The notes: generated by a model from the letters alone, not told the origin. 64,000 nucleotides of DNA from Streptomyces diacarni (GCF_003323715.1 NZ_QOIN01000039.1:1-64000); one strand, 5' to 3'. Shown: positions 49,365 through 58,711, counted from the first letter of the stretch. Made by a program: numbers and translations.

Positions 49365-50867
49365 TCAGCGGGCGTCTGGGACGGTGGGGGCGGTGCGGGC
49401 GGTCTCAGCAGCGGCGGTCGGCGGATCCGCCACGGCGACGGGAGGGGCCGTGGCCGTGGGGGCGGCGGTGGTGGACAGGGTGGTGGCGGCCTGCCAGGCC
49501 AGGCCCAGGGCGGGCAGCAGGCCGTTGCCGGCCAGGTAGCCGTCGGCGCCGTGTCCCGAGATGCCGTGCGCGGCACCGCCCGACGCGAACAGGCCGTCGA
49601 CGGGTGTGCCGTCGCCGCCCAGTACACGGGCGTGCCCGTCGACCACGAGCCCTCCTTGGGTGTGGAAGAGGGCGGGGATGACCTCGACAGCGGCGTACGG
49701 GGGACGGAGTGGTTCCTCGAAGAAGGTTCTGCCGAACCGGTCGCGGGCTGCCACGCCCGTGGCGACGGCCGCCTGGCCGGACAGCGCCTCGTCGAGGGCC
49801 GCGGCCGCGCACCCCGTCCGCGCGGCGAGCTCTTCCACGTCGTCCGCCCAGGTCAGACAGCCGGCCTCCACCGTCTGCCGGAAGTCGGTGAAGGGGAGGC
49901 ACAGGTCGCGGATCCTGCCGTCGAGCACGATCCAGCCGCGTGCGCCGGGCTGCTGCGCGAGGGCGGCGGCGTATTCGGAGTAGCCGCTCGTCTCATCGCC
50001 GAACCGCCGGCCTCCCGCGTCGACCATGACGGCTCCGTGCATCACGGTGGCCCAGCCGACCAGGGTGCGGGAGCGCCGGGCGAGCGCGGCGTGGCCCTGG
50101 TACGCGTCCAGGTACGCGGCACGGCCGCCGTGCGCCAGGCCGATGTCGAGGCCGTCGCCGCGGGCGAACTGTCCTCCGTAGTAGTCGGCGGCGGCGATCC
50201 CCGGCAGGTACCGGGCCACTCGCTCGCGGTCGGCGCCGTGTCCGCCTGTGGCGAGGAGCACCGCGCGGGTGGAGACGGTCTCGCGGTGGCCGCCCGGATC
50301 CTCGACGACCGCACCGTCGACCCGCCCCGCGGCATCCCGGGTGACGTCCACGAGCCGGGCGGGTGTCAGCAGGTCGGCGCGGGAGGAGGCGCGGACGCGC
50401 TCGTGGAGGTGGCGCAGCAGCGTGGAGCCGTGGCGCCCCTCGACGGTGTGCAGCCGGTCGGCCGAGTGGCCCGGGTAGCTGAAGTCGCGGACGAGGCCCA
50501 GTGGCAGTCCGACGCCGTCGGCGAGCCATTCCACGAGGGGTGCGCTGATCCGGGCGAGGGCCGCGGCGAGTGCCGGGTCGGCCGTGCCGTGGGTCTTGGC
50601 CTCGATGTCGGCGAGGAACCGTTGCGGGCCGTCCTCGACGCCGGCCTCGCGCTGCCACCGTGATCCGGCTCCGGGGATCATCGCGGTGGACATGGAGGTG
50701 TTGTTGCCGCGGAGGAAGTGCGCGTCGGGGTCCACGACGAGCACGCTCAGTCCGGCCTGGGCCGCCGCGAGCGCGCCGGCCAGGCCGCCTCCCGCACCGG
50801 CCACCACCAGGTCGACGGAGGCCTCGTCCCGCGCGGTCCGGTCGCCCGCCGCGTCGGGGCCGCTCAT
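49365..50867 (-). CDS. FAD-dependent oxidoreductase, fumarate reductase/TcuA type
   Basis: 500 residues of the FAD_binding_2 family. DLVVAGAGGGLAGALAAAQAGLSVLVVDPD is the N-terminal dinucleotide-binding motif, LLATGGHGADRERVARYLPG the conserved second FAD region, and the C-terminal LFASGGAAHGISGHGADGYLAGNGLLPALGLAWQAA closes the FAD site. FHTQGGLVVDGHARVLGGDGTPVDGL is typical. Members reduce or oxidise dicarboxylates (fumarate reductase, tricarballylate dehydrogenase) or 3-ketosteroids. Here it overlaps the racemase gene by ATGA, so the substrate is likely a dicarboxylate-like acid. Confidence 0.85.
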   Translation of the reverse strand: MSGPDAAGDRTARDEASVDLVVAGAGGGLAGALAAAQAGLSVLVVDPDAHFLRGNNTSMSTAMIPGAGSRWQREAGVEDGPQRFLADIEAKTHGTADPALAAALARISAPLVEWLADGVGLPLGLVRDFSYPGHSADRLHTVEGRHGSTLLRHLHERVRASSRADLLTPARLVDVTRDAAGRVDGAVVEDPGGHRETVSTRAVLLATGGHGADRERVARYLPGIAAADYYGGQFARGDGLDIGLAHGGRAAYLDAYQGHAALARRSRTLVGWATVMHGAVMVDAGGRRFGDETSGYSEYAAALAQQPGARGWIVLDGRIRDLCLPFTDFRQTVEAGCLTWADDVEELAARTGCAAAALDEALSGQAAVATGVAARDRFGRTFFEEPLRPPYAAVEVIPALFHTQGGLVVDGHARVLGGDGTPVDGLFASGGAAHGISGHGADGYLAGNGLLPALGLAWQAATTLSTTAAPTATAPPVAVADPPTAAAETARTAPTVPDAR

Positions 50868-51523
50868 GCGGCTCCCTCCGCGGCCAGCAGTCTCAGGGCT
50901 GTCTCGGCCGGATCGACGAGACGCACCGGGTGCGGCGCCTGGGTGTCCACCGCCGAGCAGCCGTTGATGACGGTGGTGACGCCGCGTGCCGCGAAGCCGT
51001 CGAGTGCGCCGCGGACCGCGTCGTTCCATGCGGCGGCGTCGGAGACGGCGTCGAAGTCGAGATCGAGTGTGGTCACCCCGGCGAACCAGGGGCCGTGGCC
51101 GTAGGCGTCGAGCAGGGCGGCCAGCGCCTGGCCGATCGCCGGGTTGCGGGTCACCGCGCCGAACGGCCGTCCCGTCGCGACCAGATGGGAGGCGGTGAGG
51201 CGGAGCATGCCGACGACGGGTGCGCAGGCGTCTCGCGACGTGGTGGTGGGTGACGGATCCGGGGTGAGGGGTACGCCGGGGTCGAGGACGCAGTCGGGCA
51301 TGCGGAGGGTGTGGGCGTCGGTGCCTGCCGCGGCGAGTGTCCCGGTCACCGACGCGGTGGAGGCGGCGATGTCGTCGTGGGTGGCGAGTTCGGTGGGCGC
51401 GCCGGTCCCCGCGGGTTCGAGGTGGACCTCGACACCCGGTGGTGACAGCCGCCGGTAGCGTTCGCGGCGGCGGGCGAGTTCGCTCTCCCCGACCCGCACG
51501 GGGGTGACGGACAGGATCTTCAT
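50864..51523 (-). CDS. Aspartate/glutamate/hydantoin racemase-family protein
   Basis: 219 residues. KILSVTPVRVG at the N-terminus and two Cys in the expected catalytic places, MPDCVLDPG and VINGCSAVD, fit the Asp/Glu racemase superfamily, which also includes hydantoin racemase, maleate isomerase and arylmalonate decarboxylase. PFGAVTRNPAIGQALAALLDAYG is a family-like segment. The catalytic Cys pair implies isomerisation or racemisation. It overlaps both neighbours by ATGA and so is part of the same transcript. Confidence 0.78.
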   Translation of the reverse strand: MKILSVTPVRVGESELARRRERYRRLSPPGVEVHLEPAGTGAPTELATHDDIAASTASVTGTLAAAGTDAHTLRMPDCVLDPGVPLTPDPSPTTTSRDACAPVVGMLRLTASHLVATGRPFGAVTRNPAIGQALAALLDAYGHGPWFAGVTTLDLDFDAVSDAAAWNDAVRGALDGFAARGVTTVINGCSAVDTQAPHPVRLVDPAETALRLLAAEGAA

Positions 51524-53028
51524 GCCGTGCCTCCTGTTCCTGCTGATGTCGTGGGTTCTCGCGTGTCCGCTGCGGCGAGGGCGCGCAGCGGCGGCCCCAC
51601 GTCGGCGGTTTCCGGCAGCGTGTCCGCGAGGTGTTCCAGCCGGTCGACCAGGCCGGTGTCCCCGAGCACGTCCGCGAGGACGAGGGGCAGCGTCCGGGCG
51701 GTGAACGGCCGGTGGTCGGTGTCGCCCACGGGGTTGGGGGCGTACAGCCGCACGCTCCTGCCGTCGTCGAGCACCGCGGTGAGCCTGGCCGGGCGCTCGT
51801 GCGGCAGGCGTGCGGTCAGCGCCGGGTCCTCGCTCACGGTCACCTTGCGTGCGAGGGCGAGGAGTTCCTGCCGCGCGGGTCCGGTGGCCTCGGCCGTCGC
51901 GGGGGCGACCCGGCCGTGCAGCAGAGCCGCCGCCACCGCGTAGGGGAGGGAGAACATCGCGGCGAGTGCGCTGTCCCAGTGGGTGCGGTCGAGGGGGGCG
52001 GCCAGCGCGTGGGTCTCGACGGTGACCCCGGCGATCCGGTCCAGGAGCTGTGCGGGCGGCAGGTCGCGCAGGCGGTCGCCGTGCCGGTCGCCCTCGGGCG
52101 GGTGGTTTCCGCCTGTGTGCGGCTGGCCGTCGTTCCGCCCGTGTTCGCCCACGCGGTCCCCGTCCAGGTCACGCTCGCGCAGTTCCAGTGCGAGGTCGGC
52201 CGCGGGGTGCGTGTACGAGCACGAGGCGTGCCGTTTGAAGTAGTTGTGCTCGATCTGCCAGTCCGCGCCGAGCCCTCGGGTGAGGGCCGCGGGATCGAAG
52301 TCTCCGAGCAGGGTGCCGTACGTCAGCGCTGCCGTACCGGTGTTCTCCACGACCCCGGCCGCGGCCAGACGGGCGGCGGCGAGCCCGGAGTGCGCCGCTG
52401 TGCCCATCCACGCGTCGCGTACGCGGTGGCCGTCGAGCGCGGAGTCGAAGTGCCCGGCGACGGGCAGCCCGCAGGCCGTGTCGACGGCTGCCGCCACCCG
52501 GGGGGCGGGCAGTCCGAGGAGGAGGGCGCAGCCGGCGGCGGCGCCTGTCACGCCCCAGTTCCCGTGCGGGTGCACACCCGGGCGCAGTGCGGTGGCGCGG
52601 CCGAACCTGGCGGCGACCTCGTATCCGGCCAGCAGGGCACGTGCGGTCTGCTCACCCGTGGCACCGAGCGAGGCGGCGAGGGTGAGGATCGCGGGGAACG
52701 CGTGCCCGGCGGGGTGCCCCTTGGCGTACTTGCCGCCCTCGTCCAGCTCGCAGCTGACGAGGGCGGTGGCGTTGAGGTAGGCGGCGGTGTCGGTGTGGGT
52801 GAGGGACCCGCCGCCGAAGACCGGCGCGTCACCGGGGGGCTGGGGCCACGCGGACCTGAGGCGCCGCTGTCCCTCGGTGCGTGCTCCGGCGAGGGCGACG
52901 GCAAGGGTGTCGAGCAGGACGAGCGAGAGCCGCCGGCGGACGCGTTCGGGGGTGTCGTGCCAGGTGAGCCCGGTGGCCCAGGCGCTGAGTTCGGCTGTGT
53001 GGCCGGCCGCGGGTTCGGTGGTGGGCAT
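51520..53028 (-). CDS. MmgE/PrpD-family protein (first copy)
   Basis: 502 residues. TERVRRRLSLVLLDTLAVALAGAR-like start, KGHPAGHAFPAILTLAASLG, GVHPHGNWGVTGAAAGCALLLG, and WQIEHNYFKRHASCSYTHPAADLALELRER are the conserved blocks of the MmgE/PrpD family (2-methylcitrate dehydratase, cis-aconitate decarboxylase, iminodisuccinate epimerase). It carries a His/Gly/Asp-rich insertion near 285-310. The first gene of the operon divergent from iclR, with an operator-like GTTCC-N7-GGAAC repeat 19 bases before the start. Confidence 0.86.
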   Translation of the reverse strand: MPTTEPAAGHTAELSAWATGLTWHDTPERVRRRLSLVLLDTLAVALAGARTEGQRRLRSAWPQPPGDAPVFGGGSLTHTDTAAYLNATALVSCELDEGGKYAKGHPAGHAFPAILTLAASLGATGEQTARALLAGYEVAARFGRATALRPGVHPHGNWGVTGAAAGCALLLGLPAPRVAAAVDTACGLPVAGHFDSALDGHRVRDAWMGTAAHSGLAAARLAAAGVVENTGTAALTYGTLLGDFDPAALTRGLGADWQIEHNYFKRHASCSYTHPAADLALELRERDLDGDRVGEHGRNDGQPHTGGNHPPEGDRHGDRLRDLPPAQLLDRIAGVTVETHALAAPLDRTHWDSALAAMFSLPYAVAAALLHGRVAPATAEATGPARQELLALARKVTVSEDPALTARLPHERPARLTAVLDDGRSVRLYAPNPVGDTDHRPFTARTLPLVLADVLGDTGLVDRLEHLADTLPETADVGPPLRALAAADTREPTTSAGTGGTA

Positions 53029-53046
53029 CGCGCCCCCTTCCCTACT

Positions 53047-53063
53047 GTTCCATTCAGCGGAAC
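53047..53063. promoter_or_regulatory. IclR-type operator before the MmgE/PrpD gene
   Basis: GTTCCATTCAGCGGAAC, arms GTTCC and GGAAC around seven bases. It is nearly identical (15 of 17) to the repeat at 53190-53206 and lies 19 bases upstream of the minus-strand start. Confidence 0.75.
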
Positions 53064-53189
53064 GCTTGCGTTATTCGATGCTTCCAGCGCCACACCGGAG
53101 ACGTCAATGCTCTTCGGAAAGAACGCAGGAATCCGAAAATCACCAGCTCCACACCCTTGACCGCATCCGAAAGGCGGTGCTTCTCTGAC

Positions 53190-53206
53190 GTTCCATTGAG
53201 CGGTAC
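53190..53206. promoter_or_regulatory. IclR-type operator before the iclR-type gene
   Basis: GTTCCATTGAGCGGTAC, a second copy of the motif at 53047-53063 with one arm mismatch, 54 bases before the IclR start. The two copies, one per promoter, suggest autoregulation and control of the divergent operon. Confidence 0.75.
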
Positions 53207-53259
53207 GGAGGTTTCGACCGCGTGTACAGTCACCCCACAAGGCAGGCGAGAATGGGCCC

Positions 53260-54135
53260 ATGACGACTCAGCCCGGAACACCCAGTACCGGAACCCAGCC
53301 CGCGGCCCAACCCGGCACCGAGACCGCGGGACGCGTGATAGACGTCCTGCTCCTGTTCACCGACGGACCCGGCGAACTCGGCGTCTCCCGCATCGCACGC
53401 GAACTCGGCCTCAGCAAGGCCGTCGTGCACCGCATCCTGCAAACCCTGGTGGCCCGCGGCATGGTGACGCTCGATCACACGTCCCGCCTCTACCGGCTCG
53501 GCCCCACGACGGCCGCGCTGGGAGCCCGGGCGCTGCGCGGTTCCGACCTGCGCGCCGTGGCCGCTCAGCCCCTGCGCAAACTTCAGGAGGAGACCGGGGA
53601 GACGGTGACGCTCACCGCGCTCGTCCCCGGCGGACGCGCCTACGTCGACCAGATCGTGAGCACCCACGAGGTGAAGATGACCGTGGAACTCGGCCGCCGA
53701 TTCCCCCTGCACGCGGGCAGTTCGGGCAAATGCGTCCTGGCGTTCCTGCCGGAGGGCGAGCGCGAGGCGATCCTCACCGGAGCACTGCCCGCTCTGACCG
53801 GCAGCACCCGCACGGACGCGGACACCCTGCGCGGCGAGCTGGCCGCGATCCGACAGCTCGGCTACTCCACCTCACAGGGCGAACGTCAGGCCGACGCGGG
53901 CTCGTTGGCCTCTCCGCTGTTCGGCCTGGACGGGGACGTACGCGGCTCGGTGTCCGTGTGCGGCCCGCGCTCCCGCTTCACCCCGCGGTTCATCGACGAG
54001 TGCGCGCCCCGCGTGAGCGAAGCGGCGCGCGACATCTCCACCGCACTCGGCTGGACCGGCGAGGGCGACGGCTCCCGCGTATCCGCCGAACGCCCCATGA
54101 CGCCCTCTCCCACGACGACGGAAGGACCCCCATGA
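53260..54135 (+). CDS. IclR-family transcriptional regulator
   Basis: 291 residues. The helix-turn-helix (about 25-85: RVIDVLLLFTDGPGELGVSRIARELGLSKAVVHRILQTLVARGMV) and the IclR effector domain (ETGETVTLTALVPGGRAYVDQIVS, RRFPLHAGSSGKCVLAFLP, RQLGYSTSQGERQADAGSLASPLFG) are complete. It leads a six-gene operon (ATGA overlap with the CoA-transferase) and lies divergent from the MmgE-racemase-FAD-amidohydrolase operon. It probably responds to a pathway intermediate and binds the paired GTTCC-type operators. Confidence 0.92.
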   Translation: MTTQPGTPSTGTQPAAQPGTETAGRVIDVLLLFTDGPGELGVSRIARELGLSKAVVHRILQTLVARGMVTLDHTSRLYRLGPTTAALGARALRGSDLRAVAAQPLRKLQEETGETVTLTALVPGGRAYVDQIVSTHEVKMTVELGRRFPLHAGSSGKCVLAFLPEGEREAILTGALPALTGSTRTDADTLRGELAAIRQLGYSTSQGERQADAGSLASPLFGLDGDVRGSVSVCGPRSRFTPRFIDECAPRVSEAARDISTALGWTGEGDGSRVSAERPMTPSPTTTEGPP

Positions 54136-55409
54136 CCGAGAGTGCATCCGCCCGGCAAGCGGGCTCGGGCTCCGAGGAAGGGCCGGCGGCCGCCACCGGG
54201 ACGCAGCCCACGGGAGGCGCCACGGCGGGCGCGGCGCTGGCGGGCGTCAAGGTACTGGACATCGCCACCCTCTTCGCCGGCCCGCTCGCCGCCACCCTGC
54301 TCGCCGACTACGGTGCCGACGTCACCAAGGTCGAGCACCCCAGGGGCGACCCGGTCCGCAGCCACGGCGCGAGCAAGGACGGCGTGGGCCTGTGGTGGAA
54401 GATGCTCTCGCGCAACAAGAAGGCCATCACTCTCTACCTGGGCAGCCCCGAGGGCCAGGACATCTTCCGCCGCATGGTCGCGGACGCGGACGTCGTCATC
54501 GAGAACTTCAGGCCGGGCACGCTGGAGCGCTGGGGGCTCGGATACGAGGAGCTGTCCGCGATCAACCCCCGCCTCGTGCTGGCCCGTGTCACCGGCTTCG
54601 GCCAACTGGGCCCCTACGCGAGCCGCCCGGGATTCGGCACGCTCGCCGAGGCGATGAGCGGCTTCGCCGCCATCACGGGAGAGCCCGACGGACCGCCGAC
54701 GCTCCCCCCGTTCGGCCTGGCCGACGGCATCTCGGCGCTCACGGCGGCGTTCGGCATCATGGCCGCGCTGCGCGCACGGGATCGCACCGGGCGCGGGCAG
54801 GTACTCGATCTGGCGATCATCGAGCCGATGCTCACGGTGCTGGGCCCGCAGGCCATCACGTACGACCAGTTGGGACAGCTCCAGCAGCGAACGGGCAACA
54901 GGTCGGCGAACAACGCCCCCCGCAACACCTACCGCACCAAGGACGGCAGGTGGGTAGCCGTCTCCACCAGCGCGCAGTCCGTCGCGGAGCGGGTGATGCG
55001 GCTGGTCGGGCGGCCGGAGTACGTGGACGAGCCGTGGTTCGCCTCCGGCGGCGAACGCGCACGGCACGCGGACGAGTTGGACGAGGCGGTCGGCTCCTGG
55101 ATCGCCGAGCGCACCAGGGAAGAGGTCGTGGCCGCCTTCGAGGAGGCGCAGGCCGCCATCGCCCCGGTCTATGACGTGAGCGACATCTTCGAGGACCCGC
55201 AGTTCCAGGCACTGGGCACACTCACCACCGTCGAGGACGAGGAACTGGGCCCCGTCACGTTCCAGAACGTCCCCTTCCGGCTCAGCGAGACACCAGGCGA
55301 GGTCCGCTGGCCCGGCCCCCGCAAGGGGCGGGACACGGCGGAGATCCTGGGGACCCACGGCGTCGGCGCCGAAGAGCTGGCGGCGCTGCGGGAGCGGGGC
55401 GTCATATGA
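54132..55409 (+). CDS. CaiB/BaiF-type (class III) CoA-transferase
   Basis: 425 residues. KVLDIATLFAGPLAATLLADYGADVTKVEHPRGDPVR, LSRNKKAITLYLGSPEGQDIF, DVVIENFRPGTLERWGLGYEEL and ARVTGFGQLGPYASRPGFGTLAEAMSGFAAITG are the conserved blocks. In formyl-CoA transferase the catalytic Asp sits in the segment after the GP-Y-x-x-R-P motif; here that position seems to be Gly (RPGFGTLAEAMSG), a feature of a subgroup. It should activate a carboxylic acid with CoA. It overlaps both IclR and the downstream lyase. Confidence 0.9.
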   Translation: MTESASARQAGSGSEEGPAAATGTQPTGGATAGAALAGVKVLDIATLFAGPLAATLLADYGADVTKVEHPRGDPVRSHGASKDGVGLWWKMLSRNKKAITLYLGSPEGQDIFRRMVADADVVIENFRPGTLERWGLGYEELSAINPRLVLARVTGFGQLGPYASRPGFGTLAEAMSGFAAITGEPDGPPTLPPFGLADGISALTAAFGIMAALRARDRTGRGQVLDLAIIEPMLTVLGPQAITYDQLGQLQQRTGNRSANNAPRNTYRTKDGRWVAVSTSAQSVAERVMRLVGRPEYVDEPWFASGGERARHADELDEAVGSWIAERTREEVVAAFEEAQAAIAPVYDVSDIFEDPQFQALGTLTTVEDEELGPVTFQNVPFRLSETPGEVRWPGPRKGRDTAEILGTHGVGAEELAALRERGVI

Positions 55410-56287
55410 GCGGCACGACGCCAGCCGCCGCTGGGAACGGTGCACGCACCGCGCCCTCAGCACCCACCGTTCCCCTCGCCGTACGCTCCTGGCTCTACGT
55501 CCCCGCCACCCGCCCCGACCTTCTGGCCAAGGCGATGAGGGGCGAGGCAGACGCGGTGGTACTGGACCTGGAGGACGCGGTGCCCGCGGGCCGCAAGGAC
55601 GAGGCACGCGACCACGCCATCGAGGCGTTGGAGGCCTCCTGGCCGAAGCCGCTGTGGGTCCGCGTCAACCAGGCGGGCTCCGCCTGGGGAGACGCCGATC
55701 TGGCAGCGCTCGCCACGGCACCCGTCCAGGGGATCAGGCTGCCCAAGTGCGAGAGCGCACAGACCGTCCGGGACACAGCGGCACAGGTGGACGCGGACCT
55801 GCACCTGCTGCTGGAGAGCGCGTTGGGCGTCGAGCACGCCTACGCGCTGGCCACGGCGGCACCGCAGGTCGCCTACCTCTCGCTCGGCGAGGCCGACCTG
55901 CGCGCCGACCTGCGCGCACGCAGGGACACGGCGCTGGACTGGGCACGCGGACGCGTCGTCAACGCGGCGCGTGCGGCAGGCCTGGCAGAGCCCGTGCAGA
56001 GCGTGTGGACCGCTGTCGACGATCTGCCCGGGCTCACCTCCAGCACCGAGGAAGCCCGTGACAGCGGGTTCTTCGGCCGCTCGGTCGTCCACCCCCGCCA
56101 GATCGCGCCCGTCAACGCGGCCTTCACCCCCACCGCGCGGGAGGCCGCAGAAGCGCGGCGTCTCGTCCACTCCCTGCGGCAGGTCGAGGACGAGGGAAGC
56201 GCGGCCTGGCTCGACACGCAGGGCCGCCTGGTCGATCCGGCGGTCGTGGCGCAGGCCCGCTGGGTCCTCGACCGCGTGCACGACTGA
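55406..56287 (+). CDS. HpcH/HpaI aldolase/CitE-like lyase
   Basis: 293 residues. RSWLYVPATRPDLLAKAM, ADAVVLDLEDAVPAGRKDEAR (Mg-binding Asp-Leu-Glu-Asp), LWVRVNQ, IRLPKCESA, LHLLLESALG with the metal-ligand Glu, and YLSLGEADLRADL are the CitE family motifs. CitE-like enzymes cleave citramalyl-, malyl- or hydroxymethylglutaryl-CoA-type thioesters, which fits directly after a CoA-transferase: activation then C-C cleavage to acetyl-CoA plus pyruvate or glyoxylate. Confidence 0.9.
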   Translation: MSGTTPAAAGNGARTAPSAPTVPLAVRSWLYVPATRPDLLAKAMRGEADAVVLDLEDAVPAGRKDEARDHAIEALEASWPKPLWVRVNQAGSAWGDADLAALATAPVQGIRLPKCESAQTVRDTAAQVDADLHLLLESALGVEHAYALATAAPQVAYLSLGEADLRADLRARRDTALDWARGRVVNAARAAGLAEPVQSVWTAVDDLPGLTSSTEEARDSGFFGRSVVHPRQIAPVNAAFTPTAREAAEARRLVHSLRQVEDEGSAAWLDTQGRLVDPAVVAQARWVLDRVHD

Positions 56288-56345
56288 CCTCTCAGCCGCG
56301 CCCCAACCTTCCCCTCCTCTCCCCCCCCATCCCACAAGGCAGGCC

Positions 56346-57173
56346 ATGACCTCAGACCAGCACTCCCACGATCCGCTGCTCGACGCGCTGCCCGCCGACC
56401 CCCGCATCGTCGAACTGGGCCAGCCGCTGTTCACCGGAATGCCGTGCTCCCCCAACCACCCCGGCTTCCGCATGGTGCTCGCCCGGCGGCACGGTGACAT
56501 GACGCGTCCCGACGGCGGTTCGGCGGCCAACGAGACAATCATCACCGGCGGGCACGTCGGCACCCACATCGACGCCCTGTCACACGTGAGCCACAACGGC
56601 AAGCTGCACGGCGGCGTCGATGCCGCCGAAGCGCAGACGGGCGGCGCCTTCTCCGCACACGGCGCGGAACACACCCCCGCCATGGTCACCCGCGGCGTGC
56701 TGCTCGACGTGGCGGCCGCGCACGGCACGGACACGCTGCCCGGCGGCTACGGAGTCACCGCCGCCGACCTGCAAAGCGCGGCCCACGCCGGCGGGGCCGA
56801 GCCCCGCCCGGGCGATGTGGCTCTCGTACGCACCGGCTGGGCACGCCACTTCGACGACGCGACCGCCTACCTCGGCAAGGAGTCGGGGGTCCCCGGCATC
56901 ACCGAGGAGGCGGGCGCCTGGCTGGCGGCGCGCGGTGTGCGCGCCGTGGGCTCCGACACCACGGCCTGCGAGCAGATCCAGCCGGGCCGGGGCCACAGCG
57001 TCCTGCCGGTCCACCGGCTGCTGCTGGTCGAGCACGGCATCTACATCATGGAGCACCTGGCGCTGGAGGACATCGCCGCCACCGGGCGGCACGCGTTCCT
57101 CTTCGTCGTGGCACCGCTCAGGATCGTCGGCGGCACCGGTTCCCCCGTCCGTCCCGTGGCGGTGCTGCCGTGA
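56346..57173 (+). CDS. Cyclase-family metal hydrolase (kynurenine formamidase-like)
   Basis: 275 residues from ATG 56346. The metal-binding signature HxGTHxDxxxH is complete in GGHVGTHIDALSHVSHNG; VALVRTGWARH and ITEEAGAWLAARGVRAVGSDTTACE follow, as does a C-terminal block with HGIYIMEHLALEDIAATG. The family (PF04199) includes kynurenine formamidase, isatin hydrolase and other amide or lactam hydrolases. It could open a cyclic or amide substrate alongside the amidohydrolase of the divergent operon. Confidence 0.87.
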   Translation: MTSDQHSHDPLLDALPADPRIVELGQPLFTGMPCSPNHPGFRMVLARRHGDMTRPDGGSAANETIITGGHVGTHIDALSHVSHNGKLHGGVDAAEAQTGGAFSAHGAEHTPAMVTRGVLLDVAAAHGTDTLPGGYGVTAADLQSAAHAGGAEPRPGDVALVRTGWARHFDDATAYLGKESGVPGITEEAGAWLAARGVRAVGSDTTACEQIQPGRGHSVLPVHRLLLVEHGIYIMEHLALEDIAATGRHAFLFVVAPLRIVGGTGSPVRPVAVLP

Positions 57174-58711
57174 GCGCGCCGCACACCGCAGCCGCGACCG
57201 CGCCGGACTCCACCGCCACGACAGCCGCCCGGCAACTCGCCGACTTCGCCTCCCGTTCGCGCGAGGCGGGCCTTCCCGACGGGCTGCGGGAGAAGGTCAC
57301 GGGACATCTCCTCGACCTCGTCGGCAACAGTCTCGCCGCGCTGCCCGAACGGCCCGGCGCGGCGGTACGCGAACTGGTCGAGGAGTGGGGTGGCACGCCC
57401 GCAGCCACCGCCATCGGCTCCGCCGTCCGTCTGCCGGCACCCTCGGCAGCGCTGGTCAACGGAACCCTCGCGCACACCCTCGACTTCGACGACACCCACC
57501 TGCCCTCCGTGCTGCACCCCTCCGCCTCGGTACTGCCCGCCGCACTCGCCACCGCGGAGGCGGGCGGCGCCACCGGCGCGCAACTGCTGGTGGCCTCAGC
57601 CGTCGGCATCGAGGTGACATGCAGGCTCGGCATGGCGCAGTACGACGAGGCGCTGGGCAACTCCGTCTTCTTCGACCGGGGGCTGCACGCCACCGCGATC
57701 TGCGGAGCCATCGGCGCGGCCGTCGCCGCAGCGCTGCTCCGCGGCCTGGACGCGGACGGCATCTGTTCCGCGATCGGCATCTCCGCGAGCATGGGCGCGG
57801 GCATCATCGAATCCAACCGCACAGGGGGCACCGTCAAGCGTGTGCACTGCGGCTGGGCCGCGCACGCGGGCGTGGTCGCCGCCGACATGGCACGCCTGGG
57901 CCTCACCGGACCGCCCACCGTCCTGGAGGGCAGGTTCGGCTTCTTCCAGGCCTACTGCGGGGAGCGCTTCGACGCGGACAGCATCGTCCCGGCCCTCACC
58001 GACGGCCTCGGCGAACGGTGGGAGTGCGCACGGCTGTTCATCAAGCCCTACCCCTGCAACCACTTCACGCACGCCGGAATGGACGCCGCCATGCGGCTGC
58101 GGCGCCGCGGCCTCGACCCCGCACGCGTGGCCGGCCTGACGTTGGGCGTCCCGGCGCCCGTCCTGCGGACGATCGCGGAGCCCGCGGCCGAGAAGGCGCG
58201 GCCCCGCTCCGGCTACCACGCCGCGTTCAGCGGCCCCTACACCGTCGCCACCGGGCTCCTCGCCGAGCCCGGGACCGCGACGGCCACGGAGTCAGGCCCT
58301 GGACGGGCGACCGGACGAGGAGCGATCCACCGCGGTCTCGGCGTCTTCCACCAGGACTTCACCGACGAGGCGGCCGCCGACCCCGCTCGCCTCGCCCTCG
58401 CCGCACGTGTCAGCTGCGTCGCCGACGAGGAGTGCACGCGCGTCTTCCCCCACCAGTTCCCGGCCGTCCTCACGGCGGAGCTCGACGACGGCACCACCAT
58501 GACCGAACGGGTCATGGTCAACAAGGGCAGCCCCGAACACCCGCTGACCGCCGGAGAACTCACCGCCAAATTCCTCGCCAACGCCCTCGGCACGGGCGAC
58601 GAGCAGGCGGTGAGAGCACTGGCCGACCGCATAGGGGACCTGGCCGCCGCACCGGACACCACCGCGCTGACGCGCGCCCTTGCCGCGGTCGCGCCCGGCG
58701 TCCACCGCTGA
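57170..58711 (+). CDS. MmgE/PrpD-family protein (second copy)
   Basis: 513 residues starting at a GTG overlapping the previous stop (GTGA). HLLDLVGNSLAAL, LVNGTLAHTLDFDDTHLPSVLHPSASVLPAALA, HATAICGAIGAAVAAALLRGLD and RLFIKPYPCNHFTHAGMDAAMRLR match MmgE/PrpD. It differs from the copy in the divergent operon, keeping the family-typical HTLDFDDT and PYPCNHFTH motifs that the first copy lacks or varies. Two paralogues under one regulator suggest two dehydration, isomerisation or decarboxylation steps. Confidence 0.88.
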   Translation: MSAPHTAAATAPDSTATTAARQLADFASRSREAGLPDGLREKVTGHLLDLVGNSLAALPERPGAAVRELVEEWGGTPAATAIGSAVRLPAPSAALVNGTLAHTLDFDDTHLPSVLHPSASVLPAALATAEAGGATGAQLLVASAVGIEVTCRLGMAQYDEALGNSVFFDRGLHATAICGAIGAAVAAALLRGLDADGICSAIGISASMGAGIIESNRTGGTVKRVHCGWAAHAGVVAADMARLGLTGPPTVLEGRFGFFQAYCGERFDADSIVPALTDGLGERWECARLFIKPYPCNHFTHAGMDAAMRLRRRGLDPARVAGLTLGVPAPVLRTIAEPAAEKARPRSGYHAAFSGPYTVATGLLAEPGTATATESGPGRATGRGAIHRGLGVFHQDFTDEAAADPARLALAARVSCVADEECTRVFPHQFPAVLTAELDDGTTMTERVMVNKGSPEHPLTAGELTAKFLANALGTGDEQAVRALADRIGDLAAAPDTTALTRALAAVAPGVHR

